From Catonia carolina (Eukaryota; Arthropoda; Insecta; Hemiptera; Achilidae), in the NCBI GenBank assembly GCA_035578175.1, contig JAQMRL010000004.1, positions 38,370,901-38,434,900 of the forward strand: a DNA stretch of 64,000 nucleotides. The letters run 5' to 3'. A program made the position numbers and the translations under genes. The notes below the pieces were generated by a model. The model saw only the letters and a list, made by a program, of their open reading frames with translations. It searched no databases and had not been told where the DNA came from. How positions within the stretch are numbered: the first letter of the stretch is position 1; the number at the start of each line of letters is the position of its first letter. Shown piece by piece: positions 10,365 through 21,928 of the stretch.

Positions 10365-11442
10365 GTATATCCTCAATTATAAGACGCCCTCGAATCTAAG
10401 ACGCAGCTTATTTTGGTAGTACAAATTTTGGAAAAAAATAAAATCCAGAAAAATCATCAAAATCTTATTTCTAATATAAAGTGAAATTTTATAATCTGAA
10501 ATGAGTGATGAAACAGAATTAAATATGCTACACGATATTGATAGAAATAATAACTTTCTTAAATTCACTTTTTTGATTGAGTATCAAATAAGGAGGAAAT
10601 TTGTTTCCATCGGCTATTATGCATAAAATAACTGTTATTCCTGCCCATAACAGACAGGTGAATTGTCAAATTATTTACAATTAATCTGTTCGTTGCAAGG
10701 CTAAAATAAATAGTTCTGTTCTTATCACAAGTTCAGCCAGTTAAATGACTGAATCATTTCAGAACAGAAGAGGTAGAGGTGTAAAAGACACTAATCAGAG
10801 TTATCTCTCTGAAAGTAATGAATTTCATTATACAGCCAGACTCTGTGATGAATGAAGTGAAGGTGTCATTCGCGGTTCCGCTCAGTGAGGAAGGCAGTGG
10901 TAAACCACCTCACTCCTCGTTTTACTCAGTAAAACCTCTACAGGTTTAAACCAGCCTTTCGGTTCATGACCTAAACAGCAACAACTGTTATTCGCAGTTT
11001 CTCGTAACCAGTAGTTTTCTATTGTATTCTATTCTTTGGCACCTTTCACATCGACCGTGTAGTTTCTAGCCAAATCGAATAGATTGGAGTTTTATCTGTA
11101 ATTCCTATTTGATCAAGAGTGTCAATATTTTCATTTCGTAAGTTGGAAAAACATGGCTTTGGAAATTCACAAGCTGCGTTTCAAAATCAAAAATTGCGTT
11201 TGTGTGCGTGTCGCTTCAACGAATTCCGATAATTATTTATAAATTTTATTTTAATATTAAAATATAATTTATTTTATCTTATCATGGACAGCAGATGTCT
11301 CATACGTAGTTTAGAGTGCTAATATACCGGTTCAAAGATAATAAGTGAATGTGACTGCAAGATACCCTCAAATGTAAGACGTACCTCGCTTTTCGAGGTA
11401 TCAAATTGTGAAAAAAGGTGCGTCTTAGATTTGAGGAAATAC
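10365..11442. mobile_element. Element G: MITE-like DNA element with AAGACGC ends
   Basis: The left end (from 10365) reads GTATATCCTCAATTATAAGA followed by CGC. The right end, on the other strand from 11442, reads GTATTTCCTCAAATCTAAGA followed by CGC. A second 'TAAGACG' block lies just inside each end (about 10396 and 11372). These are terminal inverted repeats of a non-autonomous DNA transposon. Ends of this kind resemble hAT-type MITEs, but I see no clear 8 bp target duplication. The 340 bp A6 SINE is inserted within it. Confidence 0.55.
10641..10982 (+). repeat. SINE family A, copy A6, with an 11 bp target duplication
   Basis: Starts CTGCCCATAACAGACAGGTG and ends ACCTAAACAGCAAC. It is flanked by perfect AACTGTTATTC (10630-10640 and 10983-10993), which fixes both ends of the family and shows that it spreads by target-primed retroposition. 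A short internal deletion around 10872 removes the 'GCAGGGTGGAAA' segment. Confidence 0.92.
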
Positions 11443-11489
11443 ATTAATCATCACGCATACCATTTTTGTAGATATTTTATCTAAATTTT

Positions 11490-12312
11490 ATTTTCGCTTG
11501 CCCTATATGGATGAATATAGGAAAGAAAAGTATTTTGTTTTAATGTCATTTTTTGAAATCGAGTTTTCACCGGATATACAAGTTTTCAGACCCCCTGAAT
11601 CCATAAAACATGTTTTTAACGATTGTTCTGTATATGAACGGAATATTACCCAAAGTTGAAATTTGTTGAAACTTAAGTTAGGAATCAATAAGGTACCTAA
11701 CACGAATATTTTCATCAAAATCAGTCAACTGAAAGTAGTATATTCGTGTGAGTTTTCACTTTTTGCGGTTTTCTCTAAAACGACTACATTTTTTATGCTC
11801 TAGAAGATAGAGTAAGCGTCTGCTGAAATTCTTTGAGGGCCTTTGTTCTCGTGGTAAAAAAATGGATTTTTTTAAGATTGAGGTCTTAATATGCATTCTA
11901 GAGCAAACACATTTAAAAACCTACATTTTTATTTTAAACAGTTTTTCGTACAACGCTTAGTTCAGCGAAGAATAGTGATTATCTATATTTTTTCATCAAA
12001 ATTGGTACGAAAATTAGATTTTTTAATATTGCGGCTTTAGTATGAATTTTACGATAAAAATTTAGGTATGTAAAAAGTTATAGGAAATTAAAAAATCTAC
12101 AATAGTTATTTCAAAAAACTGTTTTTTCCACACCACTTAGTTTAGCGTCAAAATTAGTTATTTTCCGTATTATTATATTCTACAGAGGTTGATTTTCATT
12201 TGTGTCATTCACTAATGATTAAAATTACATTGTTTACTAATGATTAAACAAAGGTTATATGTTTTATTATTTACTTTGGCAAGAGAAAGTTATGTGAGTG
12301 TTTCACACTATT
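11490..12312 (-). mobile_element. Family C element, copy C3
   Basis: Minus-strand copy with CGCTTGCCCTATAT at the left (about 11495) and GGCAAGAGAAAG...GTGTTTCACAC at the right (12279-12309). Two internal subunits are present. Confidence 0.75.
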
Positions 12313-12507
12313 TCTTTAAAAATTCATCACTCTATTACGTAAAATTTTTAAATTGTAGGAATATCGTAAGAAAACCATCATAAAAAATAAAATTATTCGT
12401 AACAAAATATATTTATGAAGAAATAATAATTTTAATATTATTTTCGTTAATATTATTCTCTAGCACAATATGTGTACTCAATCTCTAAATTTAAATCCTT
12501 TTATCTT

Positions 12508-12965
12508 AACGGACCGGCCCATGGTGTAGTGGTCAGTGGTAGTTACCCATAACTATCTCATTAAGAGAGCTGACACCTAATTCTCGCGGTATATCCTCAT
12601 TTCAGAACCGATCTAGTCTTCTACAGCCCTTTACGTTTTTCAAAAAGCGCAACTCCGCTGACTGGATGGAATTCTCATACTTCCTTTCCACACCCTGGCC
12701 TCACTACCAAATGTCAGTGTTGGGACAGCCATTGTCTTACAAAATCTCATCAAAGTGTCAGTCTGGGATTTTCCTTTCAAATGCCGACGTATATTGTACC
12801 ACATGTTCTATTAAACTGTTCCACTTTTTTAGTACGTCATTGTCCTCTTCATACTTACATACCCAATACTTTACATCCCAAATTATGATACTTTACAAAA
12901 TTGTGATACTTTACATCCCAAATAAACAAAAGACCTGCTCCAGAACTATACGTATTTTGTAAGTA
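12508..12965 (+). repeat. Possible tRNA-headed SINE or composite repeat
   Basis: GGCCCATGGTGTAGTGGTCA (about 12516) resembles a tRNA A-box region and is followed by 'gcggtatatcctcat' in the B-box position. The downstream body is slightly richer in GC and holds a 98-codon frame at 12666-12962 with no recognisable domain, which I do not regard as a gene. No second copy is present in the window, so this is tentative. Confidence 0.35.
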
Positions 12966-13136
12966 GATTACTTAAACTGATAAATATGTTTAATTTTTTA
13001 ATTTTTTGAAGTCGTATCAACACCTAGGTTTTTTATTTATTGATTGATTACTATATTGCTAATTAAAACTACTTATACAAACATTGATTTACACATTAGG
13101 AAAAATTTCTTAAAACACTATGTTTGAAGTGTAGCA

Positions 13137-13535
13137 TTATACGGAATTTAAGTGAAACGTGGATAATTGGGGCTGTAGAAAAGAAGAGGATAGAAGCTTT
13201 TGAAACTTGGTGTTACAGGAAAATGCTAAAGATTAGGTGGGTGGACAAAATAAGTAATTTAGAGGTACCAGGCGAGTGGATGAAAAAAATGAAAGCATCT
13301 TAGCAGAAGAAGGTATAAGCTAATGGGGTATATCTTAAGACATCCTGGTATTGGTTTATCAATAATGGAGCACATATCAGAGTGCGTGAATTGTAGGGAA
13401 AGGAAAAGGTTAGAATATATAAAGAAAATTACAAAAGATGTAGGGTGTTACAGGTATGTAGATATGAAACGACTTGCGCAAGATCTAACAGCTTAGAGAA
13501 CTGCATCAAACCAGTCGAGAGACTGACGACAAAAA
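13137..13535 (+). pseudogene. LINE 3' end, degenerate (lineage R)
   Basis: Conceptual translation matches the C-terminus of the LINE at 32020-33590. It shows 'AVEKKRIEAFETWCYRKMLK', then a 'GYILRHPGIGLSIME' region, then 'KRLEYIKKITKDVGCYRYVD'. It ends at the same 3' terminus (CGAGAGACTGACGACAAAAA), which marks the true 3' end of this lineage. Stops and frameshifts inactivate it. Confidence 0.75.
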
Positions 13536-13564
13536 TATATTGCTAACCACAAAACTAAATTGTT

Positions 13565-13880
13565 TGAATAAAAACCTACTTATTCACATACAAAATACAT
13601 CAATAAATGATCACAAACTTTAAAAAGTAGTAGGCAGTAATTTAAATTTATTTAAAAAAGCTGAAAAAACACATGATTAATGAAATAGTTTACAGTGTAC
13701 ACAAGTTCCTTTCTAAATACATTTTGGTTGAAAAATATAATAAACTTTTAAATAAACGCTGGGGCAAATTGTGTATTATTTGCTACAAATGAATGGATGC
13801 TTATTGAAGTAAGCAAGTAAGTAGTGGTAATAAATGAATTGGTAAGTAATGAATTTAACATAGTGTTAAAATTTAGGCTT
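13565..13880 (+). pseudogene. Possible Jockey-like LINE 3' fragment
   Basis: The sequence from AAAAACCTACTTATTCACAT onward resembles the corresponding segment of the Jockey-like fragment at 44096-44900 (AAAAACCTACTTATGCAGGG). It is too decayed to translate with confidence. Confidence 0.4.
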
Positions 13881-13896
13881 ATCAGTTTACTACCTA

Positions 13897-13985
13897 TAGG
13901 CCTACCTGCATACCCGTACCCCCATCCCTATACCCTTCCTATATTACCTATACCCTCCATACTCTTACCTATATTCCCTTCTGGA
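13897..13985. repeat. Pyrimidine-rich simple repeat (CCTATA-like)
   Basis: A run of imperfect TACCC/CCTATA units on the plus strand. It starts with a TAGGCCTA (13897-13904) and lies just before the mariner element at 14009. Confidence 0.7.
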
Positions 13986-14008
13986 GTCTCCTATAGCCTA
14001 TATGGAAT

Positions 14009-14980
14009 TACGAGGGGTCTCCAAAAAATAAGTTTCTCTTTTCAAGGAAAATAAAAAAAATTAAAAATTTAACAAAATATATTTAGCCTTATTCATTTTT
14101 GTAAGGAATTACCTATTTTTCTACAAAATCTCCTCCCTTTCCAAGCATTTCTGGTACCTTGGCAAGAGTTTTTTAATTCCAGCTTCATACCAATCTGCCA
14201 CCATATTCTTAAGCCAGTTATCAACCTCGTTTTTCACATCGGCATCATTAGCGAAGCGACGACCACCGAGATGATTTTCGAGCTGAGGAGCAGTGACTAT
14301 TTTCATTAGTGATTATTCTTGAAAAGAGAGCGTCGTCACTTTCATCTTCAAACAATTTTAGGACTGTTAACAAACTTTTTTAAGACTGTGCAGCTGTCAA
14401 GTGACACTGCTTATGACCATCAGATAATAAACGTGTCACCCACCTTGGATACACTTTTAAGACCTGAAGGTCTTTAACTATGATGTTATGAAGAGAGGAC
14501 CGGATAATTTCAATATTTGTTGGCAGTTGAGTCCAAATTTCGTCGCCCGTGATCAGAGTCAATGATCTCACGTACAGCAGCAATGGCGTCGGCTTGGCGA
14601 GAAGTTGCTGGGCGGCCGGTACGCTGATCATCGTGAACATTTTCTCTGCCTTTAATAAAGATTATTCACCAGCGACGAACCATTTGGACAGACATGACCC
14701 ATCTTTACCATAATCACTGCACAAACTGTCTATAAATTTCCACAGCCGATTCATTTTTTACAGTCAAAAAACGAATAACACTACGGATCTCACAACTCGT
14801 GGCAGAACGAAGGGGACCTCCATTTTATTCAGTTCGCTACTGACGCCTGGTCGGTTTATAGGTTACTGACCGAGTACAAGCGCTGCTACTACACCCAAAC
14901 TAACTTCCCTCCGCGCGAAAACTTCCCGCTTTACTTCGATATACAACTTAGGGAAATTTACTTTTTGGATAACACTCGTA
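14009..14980 (-). mobile_element. mariner element with its transposase core deleted
   Basis: Inverted ends: left CGAGGGGTCTCCAAAAAATA (from 14011), right complement CGAGTGTTATCCAAAAAGTA (from 14978), each next to TA (14009-14010 and 14979-14980). On the minus strand the N-terminal half of a mariner transposase is recognisable. KGRENVHDDQRTGRPA lies near 14640; then, in another frame, SSLHNIIVKDLQVLKVYPRW at about 14500. After a gap comes the C-terminus NHLGGRRFANDADVKNEVDN (about 14270) and ADWYEAGIKKLLPRYQKCLE. The catalytic DDD core between about 14380 and 14306 is missing, and frameshifts and stops occur. It is dead and could move only in trans. Confidence 0.85.
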
Positions 14981-15257
14981 TAAAATAGTCACAAGCGAAT
15001 ATATTGGGTAAAGGAACGGTGGGTTTGAATATTTAATCATTTTCCCCGGAAATTAAACCAGGGACTTTCCTGGTTTAACTATTCAGATAAAATATTTGAT
15101 AAACAAATTCAATTACATGCAGATGTATATTTTTTCAAGATCTCGTATATTTATGAGCAAAGTGAGAACAGTAAAGTAATAATTATATTTTTGTATTAAT
15201 TAGTAAAAACATTTACGGGTTCAGAGCTGCCCAGGCAACAAGCTTAAACGATTTCTG
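14981..15257. other. Unassigned AT-rich sequence
   Basis: Spacer between the mariner element and A7; nothing recognised. Confidence 0.3.
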
Positions 15258-16232
15258 TTGTTGTTTAGGTCATCAGCCGAAATGGTGATTTAAACCTCTA
15301 GAGGCTTTACTAAGTAAAACGAGGATTTAGGTGGTTTACCATGCCTTCCTCACTGTGTGGAAAAGTAAGCTTTTCAGTATGTATTGTTAAATACAATATT
15401 CTCCCCTTACCGTCTCTTTTATATTAAATTTTAAAATTCGCGAAAAGGAACACAGTGTTATTTACAAAAAATAAGTACAATTTTATTGTAATTTTATGAA
15501 ACTCGACATTATAATGACTTCAGAATTGAAAAATATAGAACTTCAAAGTTCTCGAAAGGAATTCACTACAATTCTGTTCGATTTTTCAAAAGATTATCAT
15601 CTAAAATAAGACTCCTTAATTTAAAAAACTTTGACCGGGAAGAAAAAGGGGTTTTTAACAAAACTTGCAATTTATTCTGATCAGGAGTTCTTAAATTATC
15701 TTACAAGGAATGCTCTTTAAATGTAATGTGAGTAGAATTTAGAATTATGAAACATTGTTAGTGTAAATAAATAACAGAATTCCAATGTACAATTTAAGTA
15801 GTAGGCTAATTTAATGAACAACTTATTTTTGTTTTATTGAATACTGATAGTAGGCCTAAATTGTAAACAAAAATTATTTGGTAAAATAGATTTAAACGTA
15901 AGTACAAATGTATTTGACGATGTCTATTCCTTTTTCGTCGCTGATAAATAAAGATTTATTTATTTATTAAACCCAGTGAAAAAACATCACCTTAATATTG
16001 CAAATGACACCTTAATATTAATTCACCACAGGGTCTGGCTGTATAATGAAATTCATTACTTTCATAGGAAATAACTCTGATTACTGTCGTCTACATCTGT
16101 ACCTCTTTTGTTCTTAAATGCTTTAGTTATATAATTGGCTGACCATGTGATAAGAAACAGAATTATTTTTTGTAGCCCTGGAACTAGCAGATCGAGTGCA
16201 AAAAATTTAACATTCCACTTGCCTGTTATGGA
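15258..16232 (-). repeat. SINE family A, copy A7, split by ~600 bp
   Basis: On the minus strand the 3' part is 15258-15382 (TTGTTGTTTAGGTCATCAGC onward) and the 5' part is about 15988-16232 (ending CTTGCCTGTTATGG). The 15383-15987 interruption is AT-rich and unrecognised. It ends in a TTTATTTATTTATT tract and carries TAGGCCTA at 15851-15858. Confidence 0.75.
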
Positions 16233-17183
16233 AAACTATTATTATTATTATAATTGTTATTAACATCTTGTTTTAATTGATAGTTTCAATCTTTTGTCAA
16301 AGGTTTAGTACATTTACTGAAATTTGTGATTAGGTAGCTTCGTCTTTTTATGTATTTTCCATGTTATTCTTCGATCAAGTTGTAATTAAAGGAACATCCT
16401 TCTAAGATCTGTGTGTTGTGTTCTATCAGTAAAGAATTGGTGGTCTTTTCTCATTGTAAATAACATTTTTTACGTTTTTTTAACTTATTTACGGAAGCCA
16501 TTGTTTTAGATGTGATATGTTAGTAGATTATGTAGTAGTAAGATAAATTACAATGAAATCGTAAAAGTTTTTTCAAAAACACCCAGTATTACGCTATATT
16601 GTACTGTAGTGGTATTGAAGTGCAATTTAACGAGGTTTCTATTTGACCGAACGCTAACAAGGTTAGTGACCTCAACCAAATGATACTATCTCTCTTGAAA
16701 ACGCTCTTTGCCTATTCGCTGTCTCTGTCTTTTAAATATTCTCCCTCCCAAATTCATCTTAAATATTTGCTATTAGATGTAAGTTAATACTGTTTACAAA
16801 TATGATTACAACATATTCAAAAAGTCATAAATAAGTAGGTGATTACCGTTTCTGATCGTTAAATAATAATTTAAATGTATTCGTGTAATTGTTCTTAATA
16901 ACGATTTCTTCATAATTCATTTCTGAATAAATTTAAACTTGTGTAGATAATTATTTGATTTCTTTTCGTAATTCAGCCTTCATTTTAAATTATTAATAAT
17001 AATAATGACTCTTTAAATTATTACGTAATTTATAATGAATTTGAATCGAAGGTTGAACTTTTTTAAGTCAATCAAATATTAAGCAGATTGTTAAGTGTAA
17101 TTTATTACATTTTACTCTTAAGACTCAGGGCGATGTTAAATTGGTAATTCTTTTATTTTTATTAAAAATGGTTTTTGAGAATA
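16233..17183. other. Unassigned AT-rich sequence
   Basis: Nearly 1 kb without gene, RNA or repeat match in this window. Confidence 0.3.
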
Positions 17184-18099
17184 AAAAATCTGGTGTGAAA
17201 CACTCACACCAATCCAATTCTCTTGCATTGCATTGGCAATTCTCTTGCCAATGTGAATAATGAACAATATAAACTATGTTTAATCATGAGTAAACAATGT
17301 AAAATTAAAAACAATTTAATTTGAATCACGAGTGAATAATGCAAAATGAAATCAACCTTAATTCAACTCTGTAGAAGAAAATGCTTGAAATAGAAGTTGT
17401 AGATTTTTTAAAATTTTCTATAACTTTACTATACATATACACTTTTGTTGTAAAATGCATACTACTAAGATCAAAATTTTAAAAAATCCCATCCTATCGG
17501 TTTTCATGAAAAAAAAAAAACAGAAAATCACTAATTATTGTTGAACTAAGCGTTGAACAAACAAAAATGTTTAAAATAAAAGTTGTAGGTTTTTAAATGT
17601 TCTACAACTTTGATTCAACATTTTTTTGTTGTAGAATGCGTATTAAGTCAATGTAAAAATAATGCAATCTTAAAAAAAATTACCACGAAAGCACAGACCC
17701 CTCAAGAATTTAAGGACGTAGCGCTTACCCTGTCTTGTAGAGCATAAACCATGTAGCTAGTAACTAAAGCGATTTTTAAAAAAATCGTACGAGCCGTTTT
17801 TTAAAAAAATCTCAAAAAGTGAAAAATTACCCGAATAAACTGCTACATCCGATTTACCGATTTTGATGAAAATTTTCGTGTCGAGTCCTCTATTGGTACC
17901 GAACTTAAGTTTAAGTTTCAATTTTGTACGATGTTCCGTTCTTGAGATATTTTGTTCACACACACAGACCAATCGCTAAAAACATGTTTTTGGGGTTCAG
18001 AGGGTCTGAAAACTTATATATCCGGTGAAAACTCGATTTCGAAAAATCGACATGAAACAATGCATTCCATCCTATGTATTCATATAGGCAAGAGAAAGT
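17184..18099 (+). mobile_element. Family C element, copy C4
   Basis: Full-length copy from AAAAATCTGGTGTGAAACAC to ATATAGGCAAGAGAAAG, with two internal subunits. Near the left end a short duplication repeats 'TTCTCTTGC'. It is followed at once, head to tail, by C5. Confidence 0.8.
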
Positions 18100-18390
18100 A
18101 AAAATCTGATGTGAAACACTTACACAACTTTCTCTAACCAATGTGAATAATGAACAATATAAACTATGTTTAATCGAGAGTAAACAATTGAAAATGAAAA
18201 ACATAACCTAATTTTATTCACAAGTGAATGACGCTAACTGAAAATCATCTTCTGTTCTACCTAAAATAAACGGAAAATCACTAATTGACGCTAAACCAGG
18301 CTCTGTAAATGAAAATGCATGACGTTAAAGTTGTAGATTTTTAAATTTTCCATAACTTTAGTAATATAGGCTACACTTTTGGCGCAATAA
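18100..18390 (+). mobile_element. Family C element, copy C5 (left part only)
   Basis: Begins AAAAATCTGATGTGAAACAC directly after the end of C4 and stops where A8 begins. It contains TAGGCTA at 18367-18373, where other C copies read TATACACTTTTG. Confidence 0.75.
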
Positions 18391-18393
18391 TCA

Positions 18394-18758
18394 TGTTGTT
18401 TAGGTCATCAGCCAAAAGGGTAGTATGAACCTGTAGAGGTTTTTTAAAGTAAAATGAGGAGTGAGGTGGGTTTACCATTTCCTTCCTCACTGAGTGGAAA
18501 AGTACGCTTATCAGCATACCAGACCCTCTGAAAAGCACATATTTTCCACTCTACAAATGACACCTTTATTTCATTCACCACAGGGTCTGGCTTTATAATA
18601 AAATTCATTACTTTCAGAGGAGATAACTCTGATTAGTGTCTTTTACATCTATACCTCTTTTGTTCTTAAATGATTCAGAAACAGAACTATTTATTTTAGC
18701 CCTGCAACGAACAGAGTGAGTGTAAATAATTTGACACTCCACGTGTCTGTTATGGGCA
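18394..18758 (-). repeat. SINE family A, copy A8
   Basis: Near full-length minus-strand copy, from TTGTTTAGGTCATCAGCC to the complement of GCCCATAACAGACACG. A segment of about 20 bp around 'CATGTGATAAG' is lost. Confidence 0.85.
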
Positions 18759-19322
18759 GTCTTACACAGTACAACACTGAAACTATAATTATTATTAAAT
18801 CCTCAAAAAATATTTAAATAAACAAAATATTGAAACTTATTGAAACCCCCTAGTAAACCCGGCAGACTACTGTAGCTTACATTATTACTCAATAGATGGC
18901 ATGGGCTACTTAACTATAGCAATAATTATTGGTGCCGTAAGCTACGTAACTCTAGGCTTTTACCAAGGTTGGGGCAGGCTCGCGCCTTGTTTTTTTTTTA
19001 ATGCTAATGAATACATTTCGCCAGTAGGCTTAATAATTGTTTTTAGACAGTAAAATCTATAATCTATTCTTGAGTATAATATTGAGAAGATGAGATTTTG
19101 TTTAATGTCATGATTGAAGAAAATCCCACAATGAAGGAACTTCGTGGATGTAACTCATGTATTGTGTTTTTACTCTAAAATAAGTCTGTAGGATGTCTTC
19201 GTTTCAATCGGTGAGTATCGTTTGAATTGTCTAACAGTGAGATGATTAGGTGATTTGTCAGTGATTCGTCTTCTTTGGTATTGTTTATTGGGCCTACTAG
19301 TATATGCGTTGATATCTTGTTG
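18759..19322. other. Unassigned sequence
   Basis: No gene recognised. A slightly GC-richer patch at 18840-19000 has no motif I can name. Confidence 0.3.
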
Positions 19323-20358
19323 AACTGTAGGAATGTGTAAATCTTTGTGTAATACGAGGTAGGGTCAAAAAGTTCCCGGAATGGTCTTGTCCAGCCAAGC
19401 ATTTGTTTGCTGGAAGTGAAATTTTTGTTTGAGAGGTTGGAATCACTACTAGGCAAGGTGTATCCTGTTCAGCAGGCAGTTGGAGTTGGTTTCCTGCGTA
19501 CAGTGTATGATATTTTAGACGTAATTTTTTCTTTCGGCAGATTGTGTAATTTCGTTATCAGAGGAGAGTGTCAATATCAAATTCTATATGTTGCTAAATA
19601 AATCACCCTCGGAGACTTTTGAAATGCTGAAGAAAGCATACGCAAAAGGATACGACGAAGAAAACGGCAGTTAACGACTGGCGCAAGCGTTTTCGTGAAA
19701 TAATGGTGAAATAATACCGTGCGAAGACTAATGTCACCACTCTGAAACACCCTTCATGTTCTCCGATATTGCACCACCGGATTTTTCCACGGCAGAAATG
19801 ACATTGAAGGGACGTCGTTTTGCTAATTCGTCAGAGGTGATGGAAAATGCGACGAGCGGTTGATAAAACTTTCGAAAAACGGCTTTTAGAACTGCTTCCA
19901 ACAATTAATTGTATGAACGGTGGAATAAGTGTGTAGATGCATGAGGAGAGTATTTTGAAGGAAAATAAAGCTAACATGTTATACATACTTTCAATAAATT
20001 TTTGTTAACCAATTCCAGGAACTGTTTGACCCTACCTCGTATATTGTTATATTGTTCGTTACGTACTAAGGCGATGGAGAGACTGTTCTGAATAGTTTTG
20101 ATCGGAACCTTTACAGGATTTCTATGTTGGAATGACTTGCCAAGCCCCATAATGGATTCCATACATACCAATTGGTTTAAGAATTGCTTTTAGAACTGCA
20201 GGAATGTGTAAATATCTGTGTAATATGTAGTTCGTTATGTACCAAGGTGATGCTGTAACTGTTATAAGTAGTTTTCATTGGAACCTTTACTGGACTTCAA
20301 TGTTAGAATGGCTTTCCGAGCCCCATAAGTGGATTCCATACGTACCAAGTGTTTTTTA
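19323..20358. repeat. Two ~180 bp tandem units, the first split by a mariner
   Basis: Unit 1 is 19323-19352 plus 20042-20193; unit 2 is 20194 to about 20358. Both begin AACTG(T/C)AGGAATGTGTAAAT and share GTTCGTTA(C/T)GTAC and the block GGATTCCATAC. Unit 2 preserves the empty target of the mariner in unit 1: TGTGTAATATGTAGTTCG against TGTGTAA-TA-[element]-TA. Confidence 0.75.
19353..20041 (+). mobile_element. mariner element, heavily deleted (TA target duplication)
   Basis: Inverted ends CGAGGTAGGGTCAAAAAGTT (left, 19355) and the complement of the right end CGAGGTAGGGTCAAACAGTT (20039), each with flanking TA. The plus strand keeps an N-terminal scrap (SPSETFEMLKKAYAKG near 19605). It also keeps a C-terminal scrap: PDIAPPDFSTAEMTLKGRRF near 19768, then ANSSEVMENATS, then KTFEKRLLELLPTIN. 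The middle, with the first two catalytic aspartates, is gone, and stops break the rest. Length is about 685 bp against roughly 1.3 kb for an intact element. Confidence 0.85.
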
Positions 20359-21057
20359 AATTTGTAAGTTTGTTGTTTCAAACGCTTACCTAGTATCCAA
20401 TAAAAATGTTTAAATTTTGTGTTCAGCTCTTTCCTAATAAATAGAACAAACATTTTACTGAATTTGAATAATAATGAACAAGAGGTTTCCACAGCACAAA
20501 ACACCACTATAATGTCTGTGAGACTAAAATAATTAATTTTTTTAAAAATAAATATTTCTAATTTATGTGCCATTTTACTTTTTAAATTAATAATAGGATA
20601 TTGGGCAACCAATGAATTTGTAAAAATTAATTCAAATTTTTATATTTCGTACGTTTCAACTTAAGAAAGAAACAAGAGGCGATTGTTTGCTAAAAAAAGT
20701 AATTCTGGTTCTTCTCTTAAAATGGTAGAAGTAGTTAAATAACTAATTAACTAGATTATTGTTATTGGGGACGTTCTACAGCATTAGGCTATTCTGCTAC
20801 CCAAACGCCATTAATTTCTATTTCATGAGATACACCTTCATCCCTTAGTTTCCTTGTCTCCATCATTCTCATAACAACCATCACTCCTTTCTGAATGATT
20901 CTCACTTTCTATATCGAGCTGGCACCCACAGCAAAATCATCTGCAGCAATCTGTTCTCCTCCATTCATTGCAGATGAATCGAGTTGATTAACAATGACTA
21001 TATTAACAATACATTACAATATATTGTCATAATTTTCCGTTGCTTTTGTCATACATT
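20359..21057. other. Unassigned AT-rich sequence
   Basis: A 116-codon minus-strand frame lies at 20262-20612, but it overlaps the tandem repeat, is Lys/Phe-rich and has no motif, so I treat it as chance. Nothing else is recognised. Confidence 0.3.
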
Positions 21058-21832
21058 TTTTGTATGACATACGTTGCAATCTGTTCAATTTTAGAACAAT
21101 AAGCAACCCATGACCCATGAGGTGTAGTCTTGTTCAGACAGACCATATAACAGTACAGCTGAGATAATTTAATATCGATATATCAAAGTTATTTATGTGA
21201 CAATTTATTAATTTCATTTCATTTTTTATTTTAAATGAACTTTTATAATTATCTATGAGAGTTAAAAAATTTTAAAGACATTTTCTCTTATATGTTTAAA
21301 TATTTCTTCCGTAATTATTTTTATTGTTACTACCTGTTGATTTATTAAAATAAAATAAAAATACTGGGATTTGAATTTATGGATGTCAAGCATCAACAAG
21401 GATTAATTTTATTTTTTTCAATATTTACGGGTTAAGGCCATAGCTATTTGTAATAAATATTTATGTTTCAATAATATAAACGACAATTTTATAATTATTT
21501 TAGTATTGTCAAACGAACGGATACCAAATCTGAGTTAAGTTATAACATCTTTTTAGATATTTATGTTCTGTAAGAACACCTTTTCAGAATACTAAATGTT
21601 AATTGAAGTAACAACAAAGTTGTAAATTACCATAACCATTCATGAGAGAGTATGGTTAATTTAACCCCAACCATCAAAGTACACCGGTAACTGCTGTTTA
21701 GCACTCAAATCTGTATAAAATTAACTACCTTTACTAGTATTTGAACCACGGAATCTTCGTCTCCGAAAATCAGATGTTTAAACGGCAGATTTTGGAAATG
21801 ACTTTACCACTAGAACAATCCGGTGGTTTGAG
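21058..21832 (-). repeat. SINE family B, copy B2, split by ~490 bp
   Basis: On the minus strand the tail part is about 21058-21146 and the head part is 21635-21832. The junctions carry ACCAT on both sides (21142-21146 and 21635-21639), a plausible 5 bp target duplication. The insert 21147-21634 is very AT-rich, and I recognise no ends or coding sequence. Confidence 0.75.
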
Positions 21833-21928
21833 AAAAAAATAAAATTAGTAAAATTAATGAACTAAATTGTTGATTTATTTTTCTAAATAACTTGATAAAT
21901 TTTCTAAAATTATGAACACCTACCTAAT

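Noticed and set aside
12666..12962. 98-codon open frame
   Set aside because: It lies in a possible SINE-like repeat and has no domain, splice signal or second support.
20262..20612. 116-codon minus-strand frame
   Set aside because: It overlaps the tandem repeat unit and an AT-rich stretch; composition and length are compatible with chance.
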